64,000 nucleotides of DNA from Aquiflexum lacus (GTDB lineage Bacteria > Bacteroidota > Bacteroidia > Cytophagales > Cyclobacteriaceae). Each line of letters begins with the position of its first letter. Positions within the stretch are counted from its first letter, which is position 1. The stretch is taken from NCBI RefSeq assembly GCF_015476655.1, contig NZ_JABFHF010000005.1, forward strand, positions 186,001-250,000, written 5' to 3'. The position numbers and the translations under genes are program-made. This document shows positions 18,901-26,016 of the stretch, one piece after another. The notes beneath the pieces are model-generated. The model worked only from the letters and a program-made list of their open reading frames with translations, was not told the DNA's origin and made no database searches.

Positions 18901-19276
18901 GGTGGGTACTGATAAATCCAGTTCCAAATTTACCTGTCACTTCTTCATCTGCATTGGTAGAATCCTTGGAACTGACTTGCTGAATCAAACTAAAAATATT
19001 CTTAAGGGTAAAGGGGTCTCCATTATGTTTAAAAATCAATTTTTCCTTAGTCAAGGTCAGTTGAATAGAAACTCTCCCAAATGCTATATTTGGAACATCT
19101 TTGGCATTTTGGATCAATTCCCAAACCCAGCGTTTTGAAGAATCGGCTGGATTATTTTCAACCTTACTTAATATTTGTCTGATTTTATCCGCAGTGAGTT
19201 TTCGGTTGTTTTGTTCTTCAATTACTCTGGGGTCGTCGAAATCTAAGTCAGCGACATTTGATTTTAATTCACTCAT
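15947..19276 (-). CDS. Large GHKL (sacsin/Hsp90-like) ATPase with C-terminal PD-(D/E)XK-like nuclease
   Basis: The 1109-residue protein opens with a GHKL ATP-binding domain: N box W-E-L-I-Q-N-A-K-D (52-60), H-N-G-D-P-F (84-89) and G-K-F-G-T-G-F (115-121), the arrangement of sacsin-type ATPases. The middle (about 300-900) is mostly helical and unassigned. Near the C terminus D973 and E988-L-K990, in F-D-F-K-L and Y-I-E-L-K-S-Y, fit a PD-(D/E)XK nuclease core (DUF3883-like). I infer an ATP-gated DNA nuclease or sensor-effector of a defence system. It follows the 64-residue gene by 21 bp. Not matched to a named system with certainty. Confidence 0.8.
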   Translation of the reverse strand: MSELKSNVADLDFDDPRVIEEQNNRKLTADKIRQILSKVENNPADSSKRWVWELIQNAKDVPNIAFGRVSIQLTLTKEKLIFKHNGDPFTLKNIFSLIQQVSSKDSTNADEEVTGKFGTGFISTHLLSKIIEVEGVVNHRGIHRKFKSLLDRSGNTSEEMLPKIEKALNHIRDIENDEFFPKIPEYELHREEDSLDTIFTYFLDTEERLSFAEEGLKDLVNTLPLTLVYLPKIKEVEVLNEIEETEISFTSELKEQKDEISRYTVTIYKDGEFDQDHNFITYSTPEVSLAVEVEDFENMKLIPHDAKNPRLFRDFPLIGSQKFHFPFILNGFKFNPTEDRDGILLHSKDGIDAVQNRNIIENAYEAATEFTNWLINNDAKNRFITVFSRLPDEKWSDASRPWIEEQIEGYREFIYNSEVVETGEAGIVKPLSGSFIPKYGLSHESKLAFYELVKFFKGASQVPHESNILEWIEFVGPTSEEELWPEKIYYGLEDLLSELSELKSVQAVSELLKIKKEKVREWINQLIQFLVDNRESELLNEYSIIPNHNNNFLLLEDLYLEDTDDPIADEFLDLVVPFDDDWRNCIIHSSIKLKGISVEMLGLSDLSAKINEVLKEKISLSGNRFKWKFKERENSKDLLIQILQLLGKDSKSDSFKNQIFYFGKEIFGYEAELIPIDHIETFRYEHALKFFIELINNQIEETENISGLADCLKIGEKEAKGWIDEYLNLLKGKADFESLIKYGAIVPNRYGDFCAFEDLKNFGSPEIPLDEKLLDILYELDENEDWRIDLIHECISIPMAETIKFEELGSRVQELAFELQKNDLSEPEIGHLEKYRNCLLDLIEWSNKDERAEKYLKSFKEKSNELFYKLTMRNSNVTLDEIKMLADPDNKVLLRQISNSTIPKKEIMDLISRAEMLGSASQLLQYADDLVSEKQNMDWLLKVGSEVELAFMKALKNESLRGELIHTGAGSFDFKLTNTKNGKVFYIELKSYAYGSLKPLRFAPSQADRAINSKGDFAICLIERPQNNSITIDYIKENTKAIIKGFNLFISGYNDFLTYKKIIGREENFDSKLRLILLEKERIEIQKSKLLKQAGSFHDMIQKITRQIF

Positions 19277-19297
19277 GGTTAATGTTATAAAATTTAG

Positions 19298-19492
19298 TTA
19301 AGATTCTTTTTCAAAAATCACTTCAATGAATTTCACAATAAACCCAATATGCATTTCGTAACTTAATCTTATCTCTTCGGGAACCTCTGGACCAAAATCC
19401 CCTTTAACTAAGTAAGTTCTCACAAATTCCTCTGACGAAAGAATTTGGTAAGAGGACATTATAGGATCAGGTTCAAAATAGTTGGTATCCAT
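19298..19492 (-). CDS. Small acidic hypothetical protein (64 aa)
   Basis: Unrecognised. The 64-residue acidic protein is one base overlapped with the preceding 176-residue gene (TAATG-type junction) and 21 bp before the GHKL ATPase gene. That tight spacing is the main support for it being real. It has a hydrophobic C-terminal helix (M-H-I-G-F-I-V-K-F-I-E-V-I-F). It could be a small subunit or inhibitor of the large ATPase; this is inference. Confidence 0.6.
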   Translation of the reverse strand: MDTNYFEPDPIMSSYQILSSEEFVRTYLVKGDFGPEVPEEIRLSYEMHIGFIVKFIEVIFEKES

Positions 19493-20022
19493 TACTTAAT
19501 TGTTTCAAACATTTCTAATGCTAATTTTTTTGCATCCTCTCGATTATGGTTTGATAGGCCGATTTGTTTCTGAAGAGTTGGCCAATTAACCGTTTTGGTT
19601 TTGATTAGAAAAACTAATTCCGACTGAATACTTTGATAGAAATTTCGTGTTTCGGTTCTAGAAACATCGGCGAATGGTATAAATTCAAAAACATCCAAAA
19701 TCAATTCCTCTGTTTCAAAACCACTTTCTTTCATGTAAGCTTTAGCTATCGATTTGGCTAAATCTTGGGTAAGACGTGATATCAATGGACCATGTGCGTA
19801 ACCTACATAACAAAATTCATCTTTAAATTTAATAGAGAAAATCTTTGGCTGATTTGATTCTAAACCCGAAGTGTAGTCTTCTTCTTTTGCATTTGAAATT
19901 CTTATGAAATATTGAGGTTTTTCATGTAGTGACGCCTGAACCACCATCTCATTGGTTAATTTATATTTCTCTTCACCTTTGATAAGAGAAAAGACATATT
20001 GGCTTTTAAAAAAATCACTCAT
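19492..20022 (-). CDS. Hypothetical protein (176 aa) coupled to the DUF4145 gene
   Basis: Unrecognised family. The start at 20022 (M-S-D-F-F-K-S-Q-Y) is preferred over the longer open frame to 20091, because its ATG lies in an ATGAGTGA overlap with the stop of the DUF4145 gene, a standard translational-coupling arrangement. The sequence shows alternating strands in the first half (I-F-S-I-K-F-K-D-E-F, Y-V-G-Y-A-H-G) and helices in the second. No catalytic motif is evident. It sits in a run of three tightly spaced genes between hsdS and the GHKL ATPase, suggesting one functional module. Confidence 0.7.
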   Translation of the reverse strand: MSDFFKSQYVFSLIKGEEKYKLTNEMVVQASLHEKPQYFIRISNAKEEDYTSGLESNQPKIFSIKFKDEFCYVGYAHGPLISRLTQDLAKSIAKAYMKESGFETEELILDVFEFIPFADVSRTETRNFYQSIQSELVFLIKTKTVNWPTLQKQIGLSNHNREDAKKLALEMFETIK

Positions 20023-20653
20023 CTTTCTTTTTATTGTCTCTACCTTCAATTCCTTTAAGCTTTTCTTCTGGCAATCCATTATAGATTTCATCTACCTGCT
20101 TTGGTAGCGTGATCATATACTCCACAATCAGATTCGTTAAAGAGAAAAGTTTTCCAACGGTTTCTGGATCATCGGTATCAATCTGGCCAGGATGCACTGC
20201 GTCATTTCCAATTACCCGGACTGAATCCAGCGCTTTTTGAACCATTGGTGGTAGGCCTCTTTTGACTATTTTGCCAATATCTGTATTGATATTCTTACCT
20301 TCTTCTCCTAGTTCTTTACAAAGAATCTGAATTCCAAGTCGCAGTAAAGCCGCCGCACCTCTAGGGGATTGATTATGGATAATTGAAGCTTCATTATACA
20401 ATTTCAAAACGGATTCTGGCATATCTGAATTAGGGAATGGAGCACTTCCACTGTTTGGGTACCTCAATTTTCCATTTACCCAAACTGTCGATTCTTCACA
20501 ATTATGGCATGTTCCTATCCACAAAGGGTTTGAAGATTGTAATTGTTCAGTATAACCATCCCATGACCGGGACCACCAACTTTGCATAGAAACTGTATTA
20601 CAATGCGGGCAAGTAAAAGACTTTTCTCCAACTATTGGTCGTATGTACTTCAT
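20015..20653 (-). CDS. DUF4145 (HEPN-like) protein with zinc ribbon
   Basis: A 212-residue protein with an N-terminal zinc ribbon (C-P-H-C near 15-18, C-H-N-C near 49-52) and a C-terminal DUF4145 domain marked by R-G-A-A-A-L-L-R-L-G-I-Q near 98-109 and R-V-I-G-N-D-A-V-H-P-G near 146-156. DUF4145 has been placed among HEPN-type helical domains and is frequent in restriction and defence loci, where it may act on RNA or in signalling. It begins 4 bp after the hsdS stop, so it is cotranscribed with hsdMS, and it overlaps the next gene by 8 bp. Confidence 0.85.
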   Translation of the reverse strand: MKYIRPIVGEKSFTCPHCNTVSMQSWWSRSWDGYTEQLQSSNPLWIGTCHNCEESTVWVNGKLRYPNSGSAPFPNSDMPESVLKLYNEASIIHNQSPRGAAALLRLGIQILCKELGEEGKNINTDIGKIVKRGLPPMVQKALDSVRVIGNDAVHPGQIDTDDPETVGKLFSLTNLIVEYMITLPKQVDEIYNGLPEEKLKGIEGRDNKKKDE

Positions 20654-20657
20654 ATAT

Positions 20658-21911
20658 TTAGAAAATTTGATTGATTAGGGATTTTTGGAGGTTACGGGAT
20701 GTTAATATTTTTGACTCCACATTAATAATACTATCCTCAATTTTTTTCGAATACTCTCCTGCATATTCCTGCTCCTTTAAGCTTGGAACAATTATTTGCA
20801 ATCTTAATAAGCTTTCAGATTGTACTGCAGCTTGACCTATCCATTTGGTACAAAGTCTTTCAAATAGTCCAATATCAAAGTGAAACTTCAACCATAAATA
20901 GAGGAATTTTTGGGTTATTATATTTTTATTGGCTCGTAAGCGGGTAAAATGATTGCTGAACGTAAAGCCAACTATTTCATCTGTTGCCAATATGCTTTTC
21001 CCTACTAAATCTTCGCTATTAGTATTACAAAAAAGAACATCATCAACTTCGATTAAATATCTTTCAATATTAATCCTAAAAGGAATCATTGCCACTTTCT
21101 CTAAATCAATTCTACCTTCTCTAGTTACATTGTTCATTCTTAACTGAGGAATGCCATTATCATCTCGTTGCCCCTCAGCAAAACCGTTTTGAAAGTCGGA
21201 AATAACATCAGAGAGTTTAATAGTCAGCCAACCAACAGGAAATTCTCGCTCTTCCCAAAAAGTTTGAAAAAGAGATTTACACTTTAATGGTTTCTTGTCT
21301 AAATCATGATCAATGTGTGAAGTAAAGATTTGCCAAATAAAAGCCTTCAACTTCTTTTTTAACCTCTCCAAAACCTCCCTCTCCCTCTCAATCACCTCAT
21401 CCATCACCCAAAGCAATTCAGCCAAGCGAGCCTGTTCGGCTTTGGGGGGAAGGAGGAATTCGTAGTTGGCTAGGTCTTTAAATTTTACCCTGGGAGATAG
21501 TCCTCCTGCTGAATGCTTGATAGCATAATCAAAAAACTTTTCATTGTGAACGATAAAGGGAAGCAACTCTGACAAAAGCTCTTTTTTGGCTCTTAAGACA
21601 GTAATATCTCCGGAACAAATTCCATCAAATTCTGCTTGAGCAGCTTTTTTTAAATAAGCCCTTCTTCTGCCAAACAGCACATCACCTTTTCGGAACTTCT
21701 TAGTAAAGGTGGTACTTTCTTCTATTGTAGCAGACTTGCGAAGATGAAAATCTCCTGAGTCAATATGTTCTAAACCTACCACATGCTCAATACTTTCAGC
21801 AATGATATCCTTGCAAATTTCTTTAGGTTCGGCTACTAGATCGCCGAATTTGACCAGCTTCCAATTTGACTTATCAATATTCAAATCGGTATAGTTCATT
21901 ACTTCTTCCAT
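20658..21911 (-). CDS. hsdS: Type I restriction specificity subunit
   Basis: The 417-residue HsdS sets the DNA target of both methylation and cleavage. It has two target-recognition domains (about 15-155 and 220-365), each followed by a long conserved helix (E-Q-A-R-L-A-E-L-L-W-V-M-D-E-V near 158-172; L-K-E-Q-E-Y-A-G near 378). It starts inside the TAATG junction with hsdM2, so M and S are translationally coupled. The distinct TRDs indicate a bipartite target. No inverted duplicate of TRDs is seen nearby, so no shuffling system is apparent. Confidence 0.95.
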   Translation of the reverse strand: MEEVMNYTDLNIDKSNWKLVKFGDLVAEPKEICKDIIAESIEHVVGLEHIDSGDFHLRKSATIEESTTFTKKFRKGDVLFGRRRAYLKKAAQAEFDGICSGDITVLRAKKELLSELLPFIVHNEKFFDYAIKHSAGGLSPRVKFKDLANYEFLLPPKAEQARLAELLWVMDEVIEREREVLERLKKKLKAFIWQIFTSHIDHDLDKKPLKCKSLFQTFWEEREFPVGWLTIKLSDVISDFQNGFAEGQRDDNGIPQLRMNNVTREGRIDLEKVAMIPFRINIERYLIEVDDVLFCNTNSEDLVGKSILATDEIVGFTFSNHFTRLRANKNIITQKFLYLWLKFHFDIGLFERLCTKWIGQAAVQSESLLRLQIIVPSLKEQEYAGEYSKKIEDSIINVESKILTSRNLQKSLINQIF

Positions 21912-23377
21912 TACCCTTTTAAAATTTCAAAAAGCTGATTCATACTACTTTTAAGTTCTTCCCCTTGGCTTTCCCAGTTTTCATAAGCAAGTGGAAAAGG
22001 GAGAATCGAATCAGCCTCCGCCTTTTCAGGCCTAACATACAGACTAATTGCCATGTTGCCTTTATTATCCAGTATATCATCTATTGAAACTACTGCTGCA
22101 AAATTGTCTATATCCTCAAATCGTTGATAAGCCTCAAAAATCCTATCAAGATGATTATCCAGTAGGTATCCAATAGTTTTCTCCTGTTTCACTTCATGCA
22201 CTGCATTGATGAAAAGTACCTTTCCCTTTCTTTCTTCACTCTTGTTGGTTTTGGTAATCAACAAACAAGCTTCCATTGGAGAATTATAAAACAGATTTGG
22301 TCCCAAGCCAATGACACATTCCACCAAGTCTGCTTCGATCATCTTTTTTCTCATTTCACCTTCTGATTCCCGAAATAGGATTCCATGTGGCCAAAGGGAA
22401 ATAGACCGTCCATTCCTTTCATCCAAACTCTTTTGTATATGCTGCTGAAAAGCATAATCAGCACATCCCTGTGGCGGAGTTCCCCAAGCATTCCTGCCAT
22501 AAGGATCATTTTCAAAACCTTTTCTATCCCAAGCCTTGATAGAGTAGGGTGGGTTGGCCAGGATGACATTGAATTTCTTCAGTTCATCATGCTCCAAGAA
22601 AGCAGGTTGGGCCAAAGTGTCTCCCCGCACTATACTGAACTCCTCTATGCCATGCATAAACATATTCATCCTAGCAATGGCCGAAGTAATCAGATTGATC
22701 TCTTGTCCATAAAGCCTGAGTGTTCGGTATTCCTTTCCTTCTTCTTTGAGGTGAAGGGCACAGTTCAGCAATAAACCACCCGATCCACAGGTCGGGTCAT
22801 AGACTGACTCTCCCGGTTGGGGGTCCATGATTTTGGTCATCAGCTTCACCACCGTCCGGTTGGTATAAAACTCCGCAGCCGTATGTCCACTGTCATCCGC
22901 AAATTCCTTGATCAGGTATTCATAAGCATTCCCCAGCTTATCATCCGCAACCGCACTCAAGTTGAGCTTTTGTTTGGAAAAATGTTCGATCAGGTTGATC
23001 AGCGTAGCATCAGAAAGCCTTTCCTTATTGGTCCAACTGGCATCGCCAAAAATCCCGTAAAGTGTATCTGGATTCGCTTTTTCGATTTCTCGCATGGCAT
23101 TTTGCAGGGCCATTCCCACATTGGTGGTAGTTTCCCGCACGGTATTCCAATGCGATTGTTCAGGCACCTGAAAGTGATGGTTTTCTGCAAAAGCTGCATA
23201 TTCCATATCGCCGTCACTTTCTTTCAGTGCATTCTCAAACTCCTCCTCATACACATCACAGATCCGCTTGAAGAAAAGCAGTGGAAAGATATACTGCTTA
23301 TAATCTCCCGCATCGATGGTGCCCCTCAATATCTTCGCCGCACCCCAAAGGTATTTTTCGAGTTCTTGTTGGGTCAT
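21911..23377 (-). CDS. hsdM: Type I DNA methyltransferase subunit (hsdS-linked)
   Basis: A 488-residue N6-adenine methyltransferase. It has the N-terminal HsdM helical domain (1-150), SAM motif I D-P-T-C-G-S-G-G (194-201) and catalytic motif N-P-P-Y (275-278) in the N6_Mtase fold. It is coupled to hsdS and is the likely modification subunit of the M2S complex. It differs substantially from the second HsdM at 24042-25538, so the two are not a recent duplication. Confidence 0.96.
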   Translation of the reverse strand: MTQQELEKYLWGAAKILRGTIDAGDYKQYIFPLLFFKRICDVYEEEFENALKESDGDMEYAAFAENHHFQVPEQSHWNTVRETTTNVGMALQNAMREIEKANPDTLYGIFGDASWTNKERLSDATLINLIEHFSKQKLNLSAVADDKLGNAYEYLIKEFADDSGHTAAEFYTNRTVVKLMTKIMDPQPGESVYDPTCGSGGLLLNCALHLKEEGKEYRTLRLYGQEINLITSAIARMNMFMHGIEEFSIVRGDTLAQPAFLEHDELKKFNVILANPPYSIKAWDRKGFENDPYGRNAWGTPPQGCADYAFQQHIQKSLDERNGRSISLWPHGILFRESEGEMRKKMIEADLVECVIGLGPNLFYNSPMEACLLITKTNKSEERKGKVLFINAVHEVKQEKTIGYLLDNHLDRIFEAYQRFEDIDNFAAVVSIDDILDNKGNMAISLYVRPEKAEADSILPFPLAYENWESQGEELKSSMNQLFEILKG

Positions 23378-23388
23378 ATTATTTTGTT

Positions 23389-23568
23389 TACCACAGATTT
23401 ATACAGTTGGTTCACCACAGATTTACACAGATTTGCACAGATTCTTATTTTAGTGTTGGTTTTTAGCTAAAGTGTAATTTGTTTTATTCTTCATTTACAA
23501 TAATTTTTTGACCAAAAATTACTCAGAATTTTATCTGTGTTAATCTGAGCAATCTGCGGTGCAATCAT
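23389..23568. repeat. CACAGATT-type repeats, left side of the GxxExxY unit
   Basis: Repeated ACCACAGATT/ACACAGATT words at 23389-23444 and complementary ATCTGTGTTAATCTG at about 23532-23548, followed by CTGCGGTG, flank the GxxExxY gene. Together with 24001-24064 they delimit a ~680 bp unit between the two hsdM genes. Such CACAGAT strings commonly accompany GxxExxY genes in bacterial genomes. Confidence 0.75.
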
Positions 23569-23940
23569 TCACATTATAATTCTGTTAATTCCTTTTTTCA
23601 TATCCTGTACATTAAAGTTCAGCAAGAGTCCAAGTTTCAAACCTGATAATTTGAGATAGGTCATGACTTGGGCTTTGTGAATTGATGCAATTTCATCTAC
23701 AGCCTTCAATTCCAAAATTATCTTTTTTTCTACCAAAAGATCTATCCTGTAACCTGCTTCCAGCAATTTGTTGTCATACTCCACAGGAAGCACTTTCTGT
23801 CTCTCGACAAAAATCCCGGATTTCAATAGTTCATATTCCAAACATACTTCATAGGTTGACTCCAACAATCCAGGTCCCAAAGCGCCATGTACCTTATAAA
23901 CGCATCCGATAATTTTATATGACAAATCATTCAATTCCAT
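23569..23940 (-). CDS. GxxExxY protein
   Basis: The 123-residue protein has the family-defining G-P-G-L-L-E-S-T-Y-E (about 22-31), preceded by I-G-C-V-Y-K-V-H, and then D-L-L-V-E-K-K-I-I-L-E-L-K-A-V (about 69-83). The latter reads like a PD-(D/E)XK core (D…E-x-K). The family function is unknown; nuclease-like activity is a structural inference. It is an insertion between hsdM1 and hsdM2 and is bordered on both sides by CACAGAT repeats, which suggests it moved as a unit. Confidence 0.92.
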   Translation of the reverse strand: MELNDLSYKIIGCVYKVHGALGPGLLESTYEVCLEYELLKSGIFVERQKVLPVEYDNKLLEAGYRIDLLVEKKIILELKAVDEIASIHKAQVMTYLKLSGLKLGLLLNFNVQDMKKGINRIIM

Positions 23941-24000
23941 GAACTATAATATTTAGGTACTTGAAGTTGTATTAAATCAATTCCAGTTTCAATATAGTTT

Positions 24001-24064
24001 TCACCACAGATTCCACAGATTTTCTCAGATTTTAATCTGTGTCAATCTGAGATATCTGTGGTGA
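24001..24064. repeat. CACAGAT hairpin, right side of the GxxExxY unit
   Basis: TCACCACAGAT at 24001 pairs with ATCTGTGGTGA at 24054-24064, with further internal CAGATT/AATCTG complementarity, forming a long cruciform-like hairpin. It overlaps the 3' end of hsdM1: the last seven codons and stop of that gene (from 24065 down to 24042) are read from the hairpin. Confidence 0.85.
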
Positions 24065-25538
24065 ACTTTAATAGAATCTTTTTAAATCTTTCCTCAGCCT
24101 TTTGACTTTCCTCCCATGCTTTTTTCAGATCCGCCAAAGCCTCTTCTACAGAAGGCAGGTTATCCTCTATGACCTTTTCTACATAAAGCGGCATATTCAG
24201 GTTGTAGTCGTTCTCTTCAATATCTTCCAAGGAGGCTACTTTGACATAATTGTCCACATCCTGAAATTCTTTGAACCAGGTGAATATTTGCTTGACATTT
24301 TCAGGTTCAAGGAAATTTTGTGCCCTGCCCACTCTCACCTGATCAGAACCATCAATGAATAGCACTTTTCTTTTTTTCTCCGCAGTCTTGTTCTGCTTGA
24401 ATACCATCACACAAGCTGCTAATTGGGTGCCATAGAAGATATTGGAACCAAGCCCAATCACCGCTTCCAACAAATCCTGTTTGAGTAAAGCTTCTCGGAT
24501 TCTTCCTTCTGCACCTTTTCGGAACAAGGCACCATGGGGCAGAACCACAGTCATTCGGCCTGTGCTGTTCATGGACTTGATCATGTGCTGCACCCAAGCC
24601 ATATCTCCGTTGCCTTTCGGTGGCACTCCTGCTATATTTCTTCCGTATGGATCGTTCACCCAATTTTCACTTCCCCAATCATCTAAGGAAAAAGGCGGGT
24701 TAGCAATCACACAGTCAAAAGTTTTTAATCCATCCGCAGAAAAGAAAGCAGGATTCCGTAAAGTATCTCCCCTTACAATCTGAAAATCTTCAATTCCATG
24801 CAGGAACATATTCATTCTTGCGATGGAACTGGAGGTAAGATTTTTCTCCTGCCCATAAAGGGTCAGCGTTCTGTAATCTTCCCCTGCTTCCCGTAGGTGA
24901 TCCACACATTCCAATAACATACCACCTGTGCCACAAGCAGGATCATATACACTTTCTCCCTCATGTGGATCCAAGATCAATCCCAATAAATGGACTACTG
25001 ACCGTGGGGTATAGAATTCCCCAGCTTTCTTATTGGTCAAGTCAGCAAAGTGCTTGATCAAATACTCATAAGCTTGCCCAAGGATATCCGGTTCTACCAG
25101 TGAGTTGGAAAGGTTGTATTGTGAAAAATGCTCTATCAGATCAATCAGCAATCTATCAGAAAGTTTGTTCTTATTACTCCATTGCGCATCACCAAAAATC
25201 CCATATAACAATTCCTGATTGGCCTGTTCTATTCCTCTGAAAGCTTTTTCGATCGCTTGCCCTACATTGGTTGTCGTCTGCCTTACATCATTCCAATGAC
25301 AGCCAATCGGCACTTCAAACCTATGGAATTCAGGCAACATCGCATATTCAATATCTCCTCCTGATTCTTCCAAAGCTTGCTGATATTCCTCATCATAGAC
25401 ATCAGAAAGCCTTTTGAAAAACAGCAAGGGAAAAATATACACCTTAAAATCCGAAGCATCCACCGGACCTTTTAAGATCCACGCGGCTTTGGAAAGGTAC
25501 TGTTCGAGTTGGGAGAGGGTGAGTTTGGATTCCTTCAT
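24042..25538 (-). CDS. hsdM: Second type I DNA methyltransferase subunit
   Basis: A 498-residue N6-adenine methyltransferase with the HsdM N-terminal domain, SAM motif I D-P-A-C-G-T-G-G (199-206) and catalytic N-P-P-F near 284-287. It is the first gene of the minus-strand cluster. Its final residues (F-T-T-D-I-S-D) are encoded by the CACAGAT hairpin of the downstream GxxExxY unit, implying the original end was replaced. It lacks its own hsdS and hsdR nearby, so it may work with the hsdS at 20658-21911, form mixed M subunits, or be left over from a displaced system. Confidence 0.95.
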   Translation of the reverse strand: MKESKLTLSQLEQYLSKAAWILKGPVDASDFKVYIFPLLFFKRLSDVYDEEYQQALEESGGDIEYAMLPEFHRFEVPIGCHWNDVRQTTTNVGQAIEKAFRGIEQANQELLYGIFGDAQWSNKNKLSDRLLIDLIEHFSQYNLSNSLVEPDILGQAYEYLIKHFADLTNKKAGEFYTPRSVVHLLGLILDPHEGESVYDPACGTGGMLLECVDHLREAGEDYRTLTLYGQEKNLTSSSIARMNMFLHGIEDFQIVRGDTLRNPAFFSADGLKTFDCVIANPPFSLDDWGSENWVNDPYGRNIAGVPPKGNGDMAWVQHMIKSMNSTGRMTVVLPHGALFRKGAEGRIREALLKQDLLEAVIGLGSNIFYGTQLAACVMVFKQNKTAEKKRKVLFIDGSDQVRVGRAQNFLEPENVKQIFTWFKEFQDVDNYVKVASLEDIEENDYNLNMPLYVEKVIEDNLPSVEEALADLKKAWEESQKAEERFKKILLKFTTDISD

Positions 25539-25689
25539 TTAAAATCTGGTTGAAAAAAGCATTTCTCAAAGATAAAAGAATTGGGGAAAGAGATGGATTT
25601 ATTTTTAAGTTGCTTTTTGATAAAATTCATCAATAAGTATTTTTTAGTTTATTTTTCATTAAATCATCTATACAAACAATGTAATAATA

Positions 25690-25911
25690 TATGACACCCA
25701 AAATGGACTGCCTTCTGCCACCCCTTCCAAGACCATCAAGGAAAATCCTTATGGGGGATTGGATATCTATGAAAACAAAAACGGCATTCCCGGCATTGTT
25801 CCCCATCAGACCCTCAAACCCAATACCCACGGAGGCTACGATGTGTACCAAAACAAAAACGGGATTCCCTCTATCACTCCGACTGCTGTGATTAAGAAAA
25901 AGGATGAGTAG
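25690..25911 (+). pseudogene. Repeat-protein cassette copy A (5'-truncated)
   Basis: The frame starting Y-D-T-Q-N-G-L-P-S holds units 4 (Y-D-T-Q-N-G), 5 (Y-E-N-K-N-G-I-P-G-I-V-P) and 6 (Y-Q-N-K-N-G-I-P-S-I-T-P, ending V-I-K-K-K-D-E) of the family described under copy F. It has no ATG and no signal peptide, and an upstream TAA closes the frame, so it is a 3' fragment. The GATGAGTAGGGGGG end is shared with the other copies. Confidence 0.85.
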
Positions 25912-25914
25912 GGG

Positions 25915-25946
25915 GGGAGGGTAATTGCAAATCACACCCAGCGGAG
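25915..25946. repeat. GTGTAATTGCAAATTACAC palindrome family, copy 1
   Basis: GAGGGTAATTGCAAATCACACCC, a degenerate copy directly downstream of cassette copy A, followed by AGCGGAGG. Confidence 0.7.
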
Positions 25947-26016
25947 GAAACAAAAAGTTTATTATAGTAATTTTAATGTTTATATTTGAAAAAATTTTAC
26001 ATATAAGACTATTAAA

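Larger units (their letters stand above)
25539..26016. other. Divergent spacer holding cassette copy A
   Basis: Between the divergent hsdM1 and rloA-like genes. Apart from promoter-like AT-rich DNA it contains the truncated repeat-protein copy A (25690-25911) and a hairpin-family copy (25915-25946), both listed separately. Confidence 0.5.

Noticed and set aside
20023-20091. Longer N terminus of the 176-residue protein
   Set aside because: It overlaps the DUF4145 gene by 77 bp; the ATG in the ATGAGTGA overlap is the more usual arrangement.
24042-25538. hsdM1 considered as a recent duplicate of hsdM2
   Set aside because: The two proteins differ along their whole length, including motif I (ACGTGG versus TCGSGG), so they are distinct lineages.
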